Assembly (NCBI GenBank): GCA_001789205.1
Contig: MFYT01000051.1
Span: 1 to 64,000 of the forward strand
Reading direction: 5' to 3'
Length of the DNA: 64,000 nucleotides
Source of the DNA: Candidatus Raymondbacteria bacterium RIFOXYA2_FULL_49_16
GTDB lineage: Bacteria; Fibrobacterota; OXYB2-FULL-49-7; XYB2-FULL-49-35
A program made the position numbers and the translations under genes. The notes beneath the pieces were generated by a model, which saw nothing but the letters and a program-made list of their open reading frames with translations, was not told the DNA's origin and made no database searches. Positions 1-9,515 of the stretch are shown piece by piece; positions within the stretch are counted from its first letter, which is position 1, and every line of letters begins with the position of its first letter.

Positions 1-11
1 CCTTTGACCGG

Positions 12-26
12 GTTGAATTATTCAAC
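12..26. other. short inverted repeat past the exporter gene
   Basis: Arms GTTGAAT (12-18) and ATTCAAC (20-26) are perfectly complementary around a single T. It lies just beyond the stop codon of the leftward exporter gene, at the edge of the window. There is no T-run after it on the minus strand, so a terminator role is weak. It could be an operator of a gene outside the window. Confidence 0.3.
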
Positions 27-55
27 TTGCACAGGACAGTTTATTCTTGACGCAC

Positions 56-2947
56 TCATTTTTTCCTCCTGTATTCAATGAGTGTAATAAGGGCGGGTAA
101 AATAGTGACCGAACTGATAAAACAGGCGCCCACGCCCAAAAACAATACTTGTCCCATACTCGCAGTTCCCCGGTGCGATGCAAGTCCCATTGAGCCAAAC
201 CCGATCATGGTGGTAAGCGAGGTAAGCAGAATGGCCTTGCCCGTGTACCTGAGTACCAGAGAGACCGACCCTTTTCCTTCCTTTAAATAGCGATGCAGTA
301 TATGGACCCCATCGTCAATGCCAATGCCTAAAATAAGCGGCAAGGCCACAAAATTCGCGATATTGAACTTCATGCCAAATAACGCTATGAGGCCTACCAT
401 CCAGAGTGTACCGGCCGCCAATGGTACTATGGCAAGCAGCGTTAGTTTGAGAGACCTGAAATCAGCCAGAAGAAAGAGCAGTATGGCCACAGCACTTATG
501 ATGACCGCGAATAGCCCTTTTTCCTTCATGAGATCGATAAAGAGCATGGTGATCGCAGGCATGCCTGTGACGCGCGGCGAAATCCGCGTGGTTTCCTCGT
601 TAAACCGCCGCAAATTGCGCTCCTCCCAGATAAGCACCTTGGGATAGATGCTGATGAGCAATTCCCCGCTGTGCGGACTCACATAGCGCGACCTGATATC
701 ATTGGGCAGGTTGTCGAGTGCAATGATCTCAGTGGAGGCCATGGATTGGAGCCGTTCCTTGAGCACCCTGCCCATAATCGCCTGGAAAGGTGCAAGAACA
801 CCAGGGTCCCTGTCCTGCTCGTCAATGCTTTTAGCAAGGGCCAAAATGGAACTTTCCTCGTCTTTTTTTCCCACAATCTGGTCGCAAGTGCGGATGATCT
901 TGTTTTTTTCGCCGCTGCCCATAATAGAAAGTTCGCCTATTTCAACTATGTTTTGATGCAGGCGTTCGAGTTCGCGCACCAGGGATACACGGTCCTCCTG
1001 CGTAAATCGCGCTGCAACCGGTTTCTTTGCGAGAGAGGCGGCAAAATCCGTGATAAGCGGCTGGTTGGCCTTTTGGTCAGCCATCGCAGGGACCAATTCG
1101 GTCACTGCGTCTACCTGGCCAATGAGACCTGTGCGGTTGCCGGCCTTTTTGAACGCCTCAACCACTATACGGCACGAATCCATGGAAGGCGATTTGACCA
1201 GCGCATAGTCGGGTGAGATTTCAAACTTTTCGAGAATTTTGTCCTGTACAATGACCGTGGGAATGCCTATAGGCTCGAGTTCCATCATGTTGTATTCGAA
1301 CTGAATGCCAAAGCCGCCGCGCACAGACAGCACCATGCTTACTGCTCCTAAAAGGAGCACAACAATTGCTACTGGAAGATAGCGAAGAAAATGGCCCAGG
1401 TATTCGAGAAAGCGAAATTCGAGCAGATTGGCGACAAAGCCAAAAGGCGGTAAAGTGAAAAACCAGTGAGCAATGCGGCTGAAAAGTCTATATAGAGAAA
1501 TGATAAAACCAAGCCGGAGTTTTACCAGGATATTGCCAACAACCGAATAACCCTTGGTGTCCCAGAGTATGAGGCAGGGGAGCAGGACCAGGGCCGCGAA
1601 CATGGTAATAAGAATGCCGCTGCCAATGGCAATGCCCATTTCAGTAAAGGCCTTGAAACGGGTAAAGGCAAGGGCGTAAAAGACAATGGCCGTGGTACCG
1701 CCGCCAGTGAGAATGCCATTGCCCACACGGTCGTACATGTAGGCGATTGCCTGGCGCGGAGTCTGTCCCTGGCCGCGGCCGTCCCTGAAACCAGCCAGCA
1801 CATGGATGCCAAAATCAATGCCCAACCCAATGAGTATAAGACCAAAAGCCGCGGACATCATATTAAGATATTGGAGGATAAGTGCAAGCAGACCTGCTGT
1901 CCAGATAATGGCCACCACCAGCACAATGAGGGAAAAGAGCGGTTGTTTCCAGGCGCGGAACGCGCCAACGAGCAACGCAAGAATGAGGGCGAGCGCTACC
2001 AGACTCGGCCATCCAAAGTCCTTTTTCGACGCATTCATTTCATCAATCTGGATGAGCATCCAGCCCGTGCCCCCAACTGAGAGATCGGGAAATCGGGTCT
2101 GGATATCTTTAAGCGAATCAACCACCTGATAACCCAGGTACATACCCTCTTCAAAATTGTCCATGTCCACCGTGGGCTGGATCATAACCAGCAGTAAGGT
2201 ATTGTCCGACGATATGAAATATTCTGGGCCATTGATAAAGGACTGTATCGCCTCTTTGACCGCGACAGTATCACCTGAGGCAAGATAGGCGCGTATGCTT
2301 TGCAGTACCTTGTCCACGCTTTTGAGCCCCTGTACCGCCTGACTCTCGCCGTCGAGTGTTGTCACATTACCCGCGTCCTCGATATATTCTTTTTCAAAAT
2401 TATCATTGATATTTTTAAGCAGGCCGGGGAGTGAAAGAGCGTTGAACATGTCCATGAAGTTTTGCATATCCTTGGGTTTTTGCATCATAAGACCATGACG
2501 GGAGACAAACTTGTTGTCCAGCTTGCAATCGACCCGCTTAACCAGTTCCAATGTATCGTATACAACACCCGGCACAGGGTCATTGCCCGTAAACACCTTG
2601 ATCTTCTGTAACATCGAAAGCTTTTGGTCTGAGGCAGGCTTTATCAGGGGGACTGACGCGAGCTTGTGCGCTATGGAATCCGCGCACTCCTTCATACGAA
2701 CAAGGTTCTTCTCCTTGCTCTCAATTGCCACCATAATGGTTGACGCTGATTGAAAGTCCTTGATAATGTCTTGAAATTCCTCGGCCTGGGGAATACCTTG
2801 GGGCATCATGTCCGTTAGCTGGGTCTTCATACCCAGGCGGCCTGTGGCAATGGTAAGGCCAATGGTGAGCAGCGCGCACGCCAGTAATACGTTGCCCGTA
2901 TGATTGATCACAAGACGGGAAAGCAGCGAGAATAATTTTGTCCGCAT
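56..2947 (-). CDS. RND/MMPL-superfamily exporter
   Basis: This 963-residue inner-membrane protein belongs to the RND superfamily, in the MMPL/hopanoid-exporter-like (HpnN) branch. An N-terminal membrane segment (about residues 16-36) is followed by a periplasmic domain, a block of about five membrane helices near 310-470, a second periplasmic domain and a second helix block near 790-955. That is the usual two-fold RND layout. The charged signature of helix 4 is seen in both halves, as GLGIDFGIHVL and GIGIDDGVHIL, so proton coupling is likely intact. It is the last gene of a leftward operon with a winged-helix regulator (13 bp upstream) and a small membrane protein, and no membrane-fusion or outer-membrane channel gene is adjacent. 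This fits lipid or hydrophobic-compound export rather than classical tripartite drug efflux. The substrate is unknown. Confidence 0.85.
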   Translation of the reverse strand: MRTKLFSLLSRLVINHTGNVLLACALLTIGLTIATGRLGMKTQLTDMMPQGIPQAEEFQDIIKDFQSASTIMVAIESKEKNLVRMKECADSIAHKLASVPLIKPASDQKLSMLQKIKVFTGNDPVPGVVYDTLELVKRVDCKLDNKFVSRHGLMMQKPKDMQNFMDMFNALSLPGLLKNINDNFEKEYIEDAGNVTTLDGESQAVQGLKSVDKVLQSIRAYLASGDTVAVKEAIQSFINGPEYFISSDNTLLLVMIQPTVDMDNFEEGMYLGYQVVDSLKDIQTRFPDLSVGGTGWMLIQIDEMNASKKDFGWPSLVALALILALLVGAFRAWKQPLFSLIVLVVAIIWTAGLLALILQYLNMMSAAFGLILIGLGIDFGIHVLAGFRDGRGQGQTPRQAIAYMYDRVGNGILTGGGTTAIVFYALAFTRFKAFTEMGIAIGSGILITMFAALVLLPCLILWDTKGYSVVGNILVKLRLGFIISLYRLFSRIAHWFFTLPPFGFVANLLEFRFLEYLGHFLRYLPVAIVVLLLGAVSMVLSVRGGFGIQFEYNMMELEPIGIPTVIVQDKILEKFEISPDYALVKSPSMDSCRIVVEAFKKAGNRTGLIGQVDAVTELVPAMADQKANQPLITDFAASLAKKPVAARFTQEDRVSLVRELERLHQNIVEIGELSIMGSGEKNKIIRTCDQIVGKKDEESSILALAKSIDEQDRDPGVLAPFQAIMGRVLKERLQSMASTEIIALDNLPNDIRSRYVSPHSGELLISIYPKVLIWEERNLRRFNEETTRISPRVTGMPAITMLFIDLMKEKGLFAVIISAVAILLFLLADFRSLKLTLLAIVPLAAGTLWMVGLIALFGMKFNIANFVALPLILGIGIDDGVHILHRYLKEGKGSVSLVLRYTGKAILLTSLTTMIGFGSMGLASHRGTASMGQVLFLGVGACFISSVTILPALITLIEYRRKK

Positions 2948-2960
2948 TATAAAAATCTCC

Positions 2961-3275
2961 TTATCTGACCGGTGAAATAATTGTCTCGAGCATGGTCACA
3001 TACGACCGGAAGTGGGTCCTACCCTGCCGGGTAATGGTATACGTGGTCTTGGGTTTATTGTCTATAAACGCTTTTTTGACTGATACATACCCCAATTCTT
3101 CGAGCGTTTTCATGTGCACACTCAGATTACCTCGCGTGAGTTGAAGCAGTCCGGCCATGTCGGAAAAATCGATTTCCTCACGCACAAAAAGGGTGGACAT
3201 TATTTTAAGGCGCGCGGGCACGCTAAAGGCCTTTTCGAGCGCTGCGCTCTGGACTATTGTTATTGGAGTGGTCAT
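2961..3275 (-). CDS. winged-helix transcriptional regulator (ArsR/MarR-like)
   Basis: This 104-residue protein has the look of a stand-alone winged-helix DNA-binding domain (HTH_34/MarR-like). The recognition region spans about residues 35-60 (LLQLTRGNLSVHMKTLEELG), followed by a wing with the sequence TTYTITRQGR. No effector domain or metal-binding cysteines are visible, so it is not a classical ArsR metal sensor. It sits between a membrane protein and an RND exporter in one leftward operon. A perfect 9+9 inverted repeat overlaps the predicted start of transcription of that operon (3949-3967), so I infer that it represses its own operon. The ligand is not predictable. Confidence 0.85.
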   Translation of the reverse strand: MTTPITIVQSAALEKAFSVPARLKIMSTLFVREEIDFSDMAGLLQLTRGNLSVHMKTLEELGYVSVKKAFIDNKPKTTYTITRQGRTHFRSYVTMLETIISPVR

Positions 3276-3284
3276 GGCGCCGGA

Positions 3285-3926
3285 TTACTCCTGGAAACCG
3301 CCATACAAGTGTAAAAGCGATCCGAGAACAGTAAACGATAAAAATACCATGCCGCAGAACAGGAGCAACGCGCCATCAAAAAAGAGCAGGCCAGCGCCGC
3401 CCAAAAGAATATAAAAATACCCAGTGAGATTGAGTCGCTTGTCTATAAAAAAAACGCTCAGGGAATTGATGATAATGCCCATAATTACCACTATAGTAGG
3501 AACAATGTGCTGCCACAAGCCTATTTTAATGAAAAGGATGAATAGAATAATGCCCGCAAGTCCCACGGGCAAATAGACCTGGAAGAATGAAAAATGCGTC
3601 AGATTCCTATAATAAGTCAGAAAATCCATGTTAAAAGCTTTGCTGCGCCTGAAAAAACCCCGTACTTTGATGACACCGGTAAAAGCCATAATGGCAGACC
3701 ACATGCCGGCAATAATGGGAAGCGTTGCCGGTGAGGTTGGATAGCGCAACAGCGCATACCAGTGCACCAGACAGCCCACGCACCCGAGAATACCGAAAAG
3801 AATGAAAAGCGACGCCTGGGTCCTGATGAAATCAGCGAGAAAACGAGATCCTGTGCTTCGGTCTATTGTCTCACGGATTATGGAAAGGTCTTCGCGCGCC
3901 CGTTCCGGACCAATTGGCTGGGTCAT
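3285..3926 (-). CDS. small integral membrane protein of the exporter operon
   Basis: I do not recognise this 213-residue protein. A short N-terminal cytoplasmic region (PERAREDLSIIRETIDRSTG) precedes about five to six hydrophobic helices. The start is set at 3926 because AGGAGG lies 5-6 bases before that ATG. An in-frame ATG at 3950 falls inside the operator and would have no ribosome site. It is the first gene of the leftward operon, 9 bp before the regulator. Membrane proteins of this type often pair with a PadR/winged-helix regulator and may act as a sensor or accessory of the exporter; that is inference from context. Confidence 0.75.
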   Translation of the reverse strand: MTQPIGPERAREDLSIIRETIDRSTGSRFLADFIRTQASLFILFGILGCVGCLVHWYALLRYPTSPATLPIIAGMWSAIMAFTGVIKVRGFFRRSKAFNMDFLTYYRNLTHFSFFQVYLPVGLAGIILFILFIKIGLWQHIVPTIVVIMGIIINSLSVFFIDKRLNLTGYFYILLGGAGLLFFDGALLLFCGMVFLSFTVLGSLLHLYGGFQE

Positions 3927-3943
3927 AGAGTCCTCCTGTTTGG

Positions 3944-3996
3944 CAAACATGTTTGTGCCACAAACATAATATAGCTGATTTTACCTTTTTTTGCAA
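3944..3996 (-). promoter_or_regulatory. promoter and operator of the exporter operon
   Basis: Read on the minus strand, a -35 box TTGCAA (3991-3996) and a -10 box TATATT (3968-3973) are separated by exactly 17 bases. This puts transcription start near 3961. Directly downstream is ATGTTTGTG-C-CACAAACAT (3949-3967), a perfect 9-bp inverted repeat with a 1-base centre. A second overlapping 12-base palindrome, CAAACATGTTTG, lies at 3944-3955. A dimeric regulator bound here would block initiation, and the winged-helix protein of the same operon is the obvious candidate. Confidence 0.7.
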
Positions 3997-4170
3997 GTGC
4001 TTTTTAAAACCTTAGGGGCCTTGCCCAATGATTATTTTTAACCAGCCGCCTGATACATTTTAATCAGGTTCGTTAAGCTATTTATCGTATCCTTATTGAT
4101 ATCAATTCTCTCAGCTGCACGGCGCTAATTTTGCTTTCGCAACATACATTCACACAAAAAGGAGCGCTCC
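3997..4170. other. intergenic region with palindrome before the large secreted protein
   Basis: This divergent intergenic stretch holds a weak hairpin (CCTGAT/ATCAGG, near 4051-4070) and a perfect 12-base palindrome ATTGATATCAAT at 4095-4106. AAAGGAG lies just before the start codon at 4171. I could not settle on a convincing -35/-10 pair for the rightward gene. The palindrome core TTGATATCAA recurs upstream of the phosphate porin at 56125-56134. Confidence 0.45.
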
Positions 4171-7100
4171 ATGAAAAAATATGCGGGCTATCTGTTTCTT
4201 TTCGCAATGCTTGCCGCACTCCCTATTTTTAGCCATGTTGAGGAGGGCACGGGAAATCTGCTGCAATTTTATAGTTATTATACAACCAACCCGCCGGTAA
4301 TCAACGGCTGTCTTACGGACGTAACCACGCCTGAAGGCACTCAAGGCGTACACCGGGACGCGGATGCGGATGAATGGAAGGACGCGTATGTACGCCATAT
4401 GCGCATGGTTTCGACAAATGGTCTGGATTCCATTGAAGCAACCTGGTTCTTCATGAATGACAGCCACTATTTGTATGTCGGATTCACGGGTAATTCTAAT
4501 AATGTTGGTAACAATCAGGACATTGATATTGTGTTTGACCAAGGCATTGGCGGCGGAGACCACAACGATGCGCTCGAAGGCGGCGGATCCGGCATTAATA
4601 ACGGTGAATTCAGGGTGAGATGCTCCCCGGACAAGGGAGCCACGCTGCTCAAGACTGAGTATTCCTTCAATGGCACCTCCTGGGTGCAGCAGAACAACGA
4701 CAACGAGGTCTTTGTCACCCTTGGCCACAATTTCGGTGTCTCCTTTAACCAAGTTGAATGGAAAATCCCCCTGGACACAGGTCTTACTGTTGATGATAAC
4801 CATAGTTATATGAATGTTGGCCCTTATGACGAACTGGGAATGAATTTGATATATACCACAACTTCCCAGGGTGAATTCCACTGGTCAGGAAGCAACAACA
4901 GCATGGTCGACCCGTCACAAGGCAATGGCTGGATCGACCTCAGATTGGGAGTAAAGCGTGATTATGTCACCTTTTACGCCACCTATGACGCGCATGGCAT
5001 TCCAACAGTTGACGGGAATATCACAGGCGGTACAACGCCCGATGACGGCTGGCGCGGGGCATATATGCGAAACCTGGTCCTTACCAATTTTGCGGGAAAA
5101 ACACTAAATGCCACCATATATTGCGTTGATGATGTGTCCGCGCAAGACCTCTTTGTGGGTCTGAAAATTTACGACGACCACAATGACAACACGGACAGCT
5201 GTGAAATTTACCAGGAACAGGACGATATATTGACAACAGGCAGGAATTTCCTTCTTGACAACAACCATGAAAATGCGCTTATCGCCAATACCACGGCCTA
5301 TGTCGCTTCCCGGGACCGCTATTGGAGCGGCGGCGCATCGGGTTCCTGGGCGCAGGACGCCTCGTCGGCAAACCAATCCGCCGCAGGAGCGTGGCGCACC
5401 ACAAACTATGAATACGAATTCAAGGTAAACCGAAGCCCGGCCACTGACGACATCATTATGGACAATAGTTCGCTCATGGGCTTCCATGTACGATATCACG
5501 ATGGTGAGGATGGAAGCGACTATTTCTGGGAACTCTCCCCAAACGCGGATAAAATACAGATCGACTGGAACAACAATATCTATGTTGCCACAGGTTGGCC
5601 CGACATGCAGCTTGGCGCGCCATATTTCCAGGTTATATATCCCGAGGACAATTCCACCATGGAGGGCGTGACCAATGTCAGGATTAGCGCCCAGAAGGAC
5701 CCGGCCACTCTCGACGACATCGACTCCGCCGTATTTTACCGCATAAGTGATCCTGATACGCGGCATCGCATAACAAAGATCGGTTCAACCAATGAATGGT
5801 CCGGCACATGGGATGTGACTGCTCTCCCGAACGGGGCTGATACGCTGGTATTCAAAGTGTACGATGACGCTCTTGTCATGGACCGTATCGTAAACGTTAC
5901 TATCAAGAATGATGCTTCCAGCGCCGCGACCCCTCCTACGGTGACACTCACGAGCCCTGCGGCCGGAAGCACGCTGGGCGGTGATTCGGCGGTAATAACC
6001 TTTTCCCGGACTGTGGCAGCCACGCACAGTATCGTATCGACCCATGTCAGCATCGACGGCGGCGCTTTCTCATCCATAGGCGCTGCGGCCACCAGCTATG
6101 CCTGGAACACCACGGCCCTGGCCGAAGGCAGCCATACCATTCAAATACGCGTGATTGATGATCAGGATGAATCGGCCACAACCAATGTGATCACGTATAT
6201 TGTCAAAAACACGCCAACGGTCTCCATTACATCCCCGCTTGATTCCACAGACCAGTCAGGACGGATCAGGGTCACCTGGGATGCAAGCCTGATAAGCGGC
6301 GATCCAGTCGATTCCTGCCAGATATCAGTTGATGCTATAAGCTGGTGCACAACCGTATCGGACAGCGCCGACAGCATCAATACCTCGGTTTATATGGATG
6401 GGCCTCACAGTATTCAAATCAGGGCATATTATTTCGGGAAAATCGGATATTCACTGCCCATTCATCTGCATTTCCAGAATTCGCCATCCATTACATTAAA
6501 TTCGCCACGAACTGATTCCATTATCAGCGGTACATTGGTTGTCCAATTCACCGCAGCAGCAGTAGCGCCTGCGACTGTTGATTCAACCTGGATAGCGGTT
6601 GATGGCGGCGCATGGGTGGCTACTGCAACAGGAACAACTGATACGCTCGATACGCAGGACCTGACTGACGGTGATCATATCATACAGCTCAAGGTAATGG
6701 ATTCAAACAACAAGACAGGCCTTTCGCAGACCATCAAAGTAGTGGTGCGCAATACGCCATCCATTACACTGAATTCACCGCGAGCTGATTCCATTATCAG
6801 CGGTACACTAGTTGTTCAATTCACCGCAGTAGCAGTTGCACCTGCAACTATTGATTCAACCTGGATAGCGGTTGATGGCGGCGCATGGGTGGCTACTGCA
6901 ACAGGAACAACTGATACGCTCGATACGCAGGACCTGACTGACGGTGACCACACAATACAGCTCAAGGTCAGTGACTCAAACAACAAGACAGGCCTTTCGC
7001 AGACCATTAAAGTAGTGGTACGCAATGCGCCATCCATTACACTGAATTCACCGCGAGCTGATTCCATTATCAGCGGTACACTAGTTGTCCAGTTCACCGC

Positions 7101-9504
7101 AGCAGCAGTTGCGCCTGCAACTGTTGATTCAACCTGGATAGCGGTTGATGGCGGCGCATGGGTGGCTACTGCAACAGGAACAACTGATACGCTCGATACG
7201 CAGGGTCTGACTGATGGTGACCACACAATACAGCTCAAGGTCAGTGACTCAAACAATAAGACAGGCCTTTCGCAGACCATTAAAGTAGTGGTACGCAATG
7301 CGCCGTCAATTACACTGAATTCACCGCGAGCTGATTCCATTATCAGTGGTACACTAGTTGTTCAATTCACCGCAGTAGCAGTTGCGCCTGCGACTATTGA
7401 TTCAACCTGGATAGCGGTTGATGGCGGCGCATGGGTGGCTACTGCAACAGGAACAACTGATACGCTCGATACACAAAACCTGACCGAGGGTGCCCACATC
7501 ATACAGCTCAAGGTCATGGATATCAATGGCAAAACATCTCTCTCAACAGCGATCAGGATCACCATTGCGAACATTCCCCAGGTGGTCCTCTCACACCCCA
7601 GCGCTGGTGACTTGTTGTCGGGTGTTGACACAGTCAGGTTTACCATTACACCAGTGCTTCCCGCGCTCCTTGATTCCACCTGGGTGGCAATTGACGGGGG
7701 CTCATGGCAACGCGCACTGTCGGAAAGTACCTTTGTACTCGTAACAGTGGACCTCCTTGACGGATCGCACTTATTGCAGGTGAAAGCCAGGGACATAAAC
7801 GGCAAAACAGGGTATTCTTCAACAATAAGTTTCATGACAAAAAATAATCCTACGATCAGTTTCAGGGAACCGCTGCCAGGCCAATCGATCAATGGTATTG
7901 TTACTGTCCGGTTCACAGCGCTTCCGGTGCTTCCCGCTGATATTGATTCGGTCCTCATTTCCATAGATGGCGGCGCATTCGCGGCAACCACGACCGAAAG
8001 CACCTATGTTTGGAACACAGCCACAGTCTCGGACGGCGAACATATCCTGAAACTCCACGTGGTAGATACCAGAAGTAAAATAGGGGAATCTGAAATACTC
8101 CTGGTAAAAGTCGACAATACACCGCCAGTCATCTCTTCGGCAAACCTGAATTACGGCGGCAACAAGGCTGTGACCGACAATGGAACACTCCTTTTCTCAG
8201 CCATGGTGTTTGACCAGACATGCGCGGTCTCACCCGCAAGCGTCTGTCTGAGCGTCCCTGGTCTGGGACTCGACTCCATGGCCTTGTACGACAATGGGGG
8301 CAATGGCGACACTATTGCAGGCGACCATATCTTTTCACGCTCGCTCTTGGTGTCGGGCGGCGCGAGCGGCCTGCTGGCATATCAGATATTCGCGGCGGAT
8401 TTGCTGGGAAACGACACAGTGATCTGCGATTCATTCTTCTACGACAACACGGTTCCCTATCTTTCCGTGTCGATTTCGCCGCGCGCCCAGGATGGACCCG
8501 ACAGCCTCCATGGAATAAGTTATTTCAACAGGATCATTCTCAAGGGTATATACGGCGACCTGCATAGCGGGGTAAAAGCCGCGTGGATCTCCATCACCGA
8601 TTCAATCGTACATGGCAACCTCCTCTACAATTCACCCATACTGCTCACTGCCGCTGATGCCGCGTGCAACAAGGTGATTGAACTGGTCGAAGGAGCAAAC
8701 ATCATTACCCTGTCTGTTATCGACTGGGCTGGAAACCAAACCGACAGCGTGGTGGAGCTGACATATATTCCGCCCAAAGTTTCGGCAACAGTTGGTACTG
8801 ACGGCGGTACGGTGACAAATCCCAATGGTACAATTATCACGGTGCCTGCCAATGCACTTTTCCAGCCCACAACCATCAGTATTACACGGGTGAGTACTGC
8901 GGCGCTTCCAGCTTCCGAAAACCTTTCTATTGCCCTGCTGTCCAATGCGTATGATTTCCTTCCCGAGGGGCTGGTTTTCAAGAAGGAGGCGACCATTTCG
9001 CTGGCCTATACGCACGCGGAACTGGACGCTGACATGGATGGCGTGCAAGATATCCCTGAGAACAACCTCACCATCTATTTTCTCGACAATGATGAGTGGG
9101 TGTCCGCGGGCACGGCAACAATAGACACTGGCGCGAACATTGTTTCAGTTGCTGTGAACCATTTTACTCTGTTCGCCATAGGTACAGTGGCGGCTGCGCC
9201 AAACAAGGTCAAAAGCTACTGGTCGCGCAACCCGCTCCCTGCTAATATCCAATCGACTTTTGTGTACGAGCTGCCGGCAAAAAGCAGGGTTGGCCTCCAG
9301 GTCTATGACCTTGCCGGCGACCTGGTACGCATCCTTATTCCCGGGAACACGGAAAAACCCGCTGGTGCGCACGCAATACGGTGGGACGGGACTAATGGGC
9401 GCAATACATTCGCGGGCACTGGTCTCTATATCTATGTCTTCTCCGTTGACACGGGAAACGGTAAGACCACAGTTAAAAAACCCATTGCCATAGTGAACAG
9501 GTAA
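4171..9504 (+). CDS. giant secreted Ig-repeat protein with CBM9-like domains and FlgD-Ig C-terminus
   Basis: This 1777-residue exported protein begins with a signal peptide (KKYAGYLFLFAMLAALPIFS). Two N-terminal modules (about 25-250 and 270-480) resemble family-9 carbohydrate-binding/DOMON folds, each opening with an 'I/V-D-G' strand and a DEW- or DGW-type segment. From about residue 500 to 1390 there are tandem Ig/cadherin-like domains of about 90 residues, marked by the recurring pattern 'SPxxxxxxxGxxxVxF' and 'DGGxW'. Four consecutive copies are nearly identical (see the repeat feature). The last about 95 residues form a FlgD-Ig/T9SS-like sorting domain (LQVYDLAGDLVR, WDGTNGRN, GLYIYVF). 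A PorV-like gene follows 11 bp downstream with a strong GGAGG. I infer a cell-surface or secreted glycan-binding or adhesion protein. No catalytic domain was recognised. Confidence 0.85.
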   Translation: MKKYAGYLFLFAMLAALPIFSHVEEGTGNLLQFYSYYTTNPPVINGCLTDVTTPEGTQGVHRDADADEWKDAYVRHMRMVSTNGLDSIEATWFFMNDSHYLYVGFTGNSNNVGNNQDIDIVFDQGIGGGDHNDALEGGGSGINNGEFRVRCSPDKGATLLKTEYSFNGTSWVQQNNDNEVFVTLGHNFGVSFNQVEWKIPLDTGLTVDDNHSYMNVGPYDELGMNLIYTTTSQGEFHWSGSNNSMVDPSQGNGWIDLRLGVKRDYVTFYATYDAHGIPTVDGNITGGTTPDDGWRGAYMRNLVLTNFAGKTLNATIYCVDDVSAQDLFVGLKIYDDHNDNTDSCEIYQEQDDILTTGRNFLLDNNHENALIANTTAYVASRDRYWSGGASGSWAQDASSANQSAAGAWRTTNYEYEFKVNRSPATDDIIMDNSSLMGFHVRYHDGEDGSDYFWELSPNADKIQIDWNNNIYVATGWPDMQLGAPYFQVIYPEDNSTMEGVTNVRISAQKDPATLDDIDSAVFYRISDPDTRHRITKIGSTNEWSGTWDVTALPNGADTLVFKVYDDALVMDRIVNVTIKNDASSAATPPTVTLTSPAAGSTLGGDSAVITFSRTVAATHSIVSTHVSIDGGAFSSIGAAATSYAWNTTALAEGSHTIQIRVIDDQDESATTNVITYIVKNTPTVSITSPLDSTDQSGRIRVTWDASLISGDPVDSCQISVDAISWCTTVSDSADSINTSVYMDGPHSIQIRAYYFGKIGYSLPIHLHFQNSPSITLNSPRTDSIISGTLVVQFTAAAVAPATVDSTWIAVDGGAWVATATGTTDTLDTQDLTDGDHIIQLKVMDSNNKTGLSQTIKVVVRNTPSITLNSPRADSIISGTLVVQFTAVAVAPATIDSTWIAVDGGAWVATATGTTDTLDTQDLTDGDHTIQLKVSDSNNKTGLSQTIKVVVRNAPSITLNSPRADSIISGTLVVQFTAAAVAPATVDSTWIAVDGGAWVATATGTTDTLDTQGLTDGDHTIQLKVSDSNNKTGLSQTIKVVVRNAPSITLNSPRADSIISGTLVVQFTAVAVAPATIDSTWIAVDGGAWVATATGTTDTLDTQNLTEGAHIIQLKVMDINGKTSLSTAIRITIANIPQVVLSHPSAGDLLSGVDTVRFTITPVLPALLDSTWVAIDGGSWQRALSESTFVLVTVDLLDGSHLLQVKARDINGKTGYSSTISFMTKNNPTISFREPLPGQSINGIVTVRFTALPVLPADIDSVLISIDGGAFAATTTESTYVWNTATVSDGEHILKLHVVDTRSKIGESEILLVKVDNTPPVISSANLNYGGNKAVTDNGTLLFSAMVFDQTCAVSPASVCLSVPGLGLDSMALYDNGGNGDTIAGDHIFSRSLLVSGGASGLLAYQIFAADLLGNDTVICDSFFYDNTVPYLSVSISPRAQDGPDSLHGISYFNRIILKGIYGDLHSGVKAAWISITDSIVHGNLLYNSPILLTAADAACNKVIELVEGANIITLSVIDWAGNQTDSVVELTYIPPKVSATVGTDGGTVTNPNGTIITVPANALFQPTTISITRVSTAALPASENLSIALLSNAYDFLPEGLVFKKEATISLAYTHAELDADMDGVQDIPENNLTIYFLDNDEWVSAGTATIDTGANIVSVAVNHFTLFAIGTVAAAPNKVKSYWSRNPLPANIQSTFVYELPAKSRVGLQVYDLAGDLVRILIPGNTEKPAGAHAIRWDGTNGRNTFAGTGLYIYVFSVDTGNGKTTVKKPIAIVNR
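6484..7575 (+). repeat. four tandem 273-bp (91-codon) repeats inside the secreted protein
   Basis: Unit starts are at 6484, 6757, 7030 and 7303, exactly 273 bp apart. The units are nearly identical at DNA as well as protein level; differences are scattered single bases such as the alternation of AVAVAPATI and AAAVAPATV. The last unit diverges at its 3' end. The flanking Ig domains are only distantly related, so this is a recent in-frame expansion within an older repeat array. Copy number could be collapsed or expanded by assembly. Confidence 0.9.
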
Positions 9505-9515
9505 AGGAGGATGCC

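Noticed and set aside
6484-7575. Regular 273-bp repeats as a possible CRISPR or satellite
   Set aside because: The repeats are in frame, have no spacers and encode Ig-like domains of one long protein.
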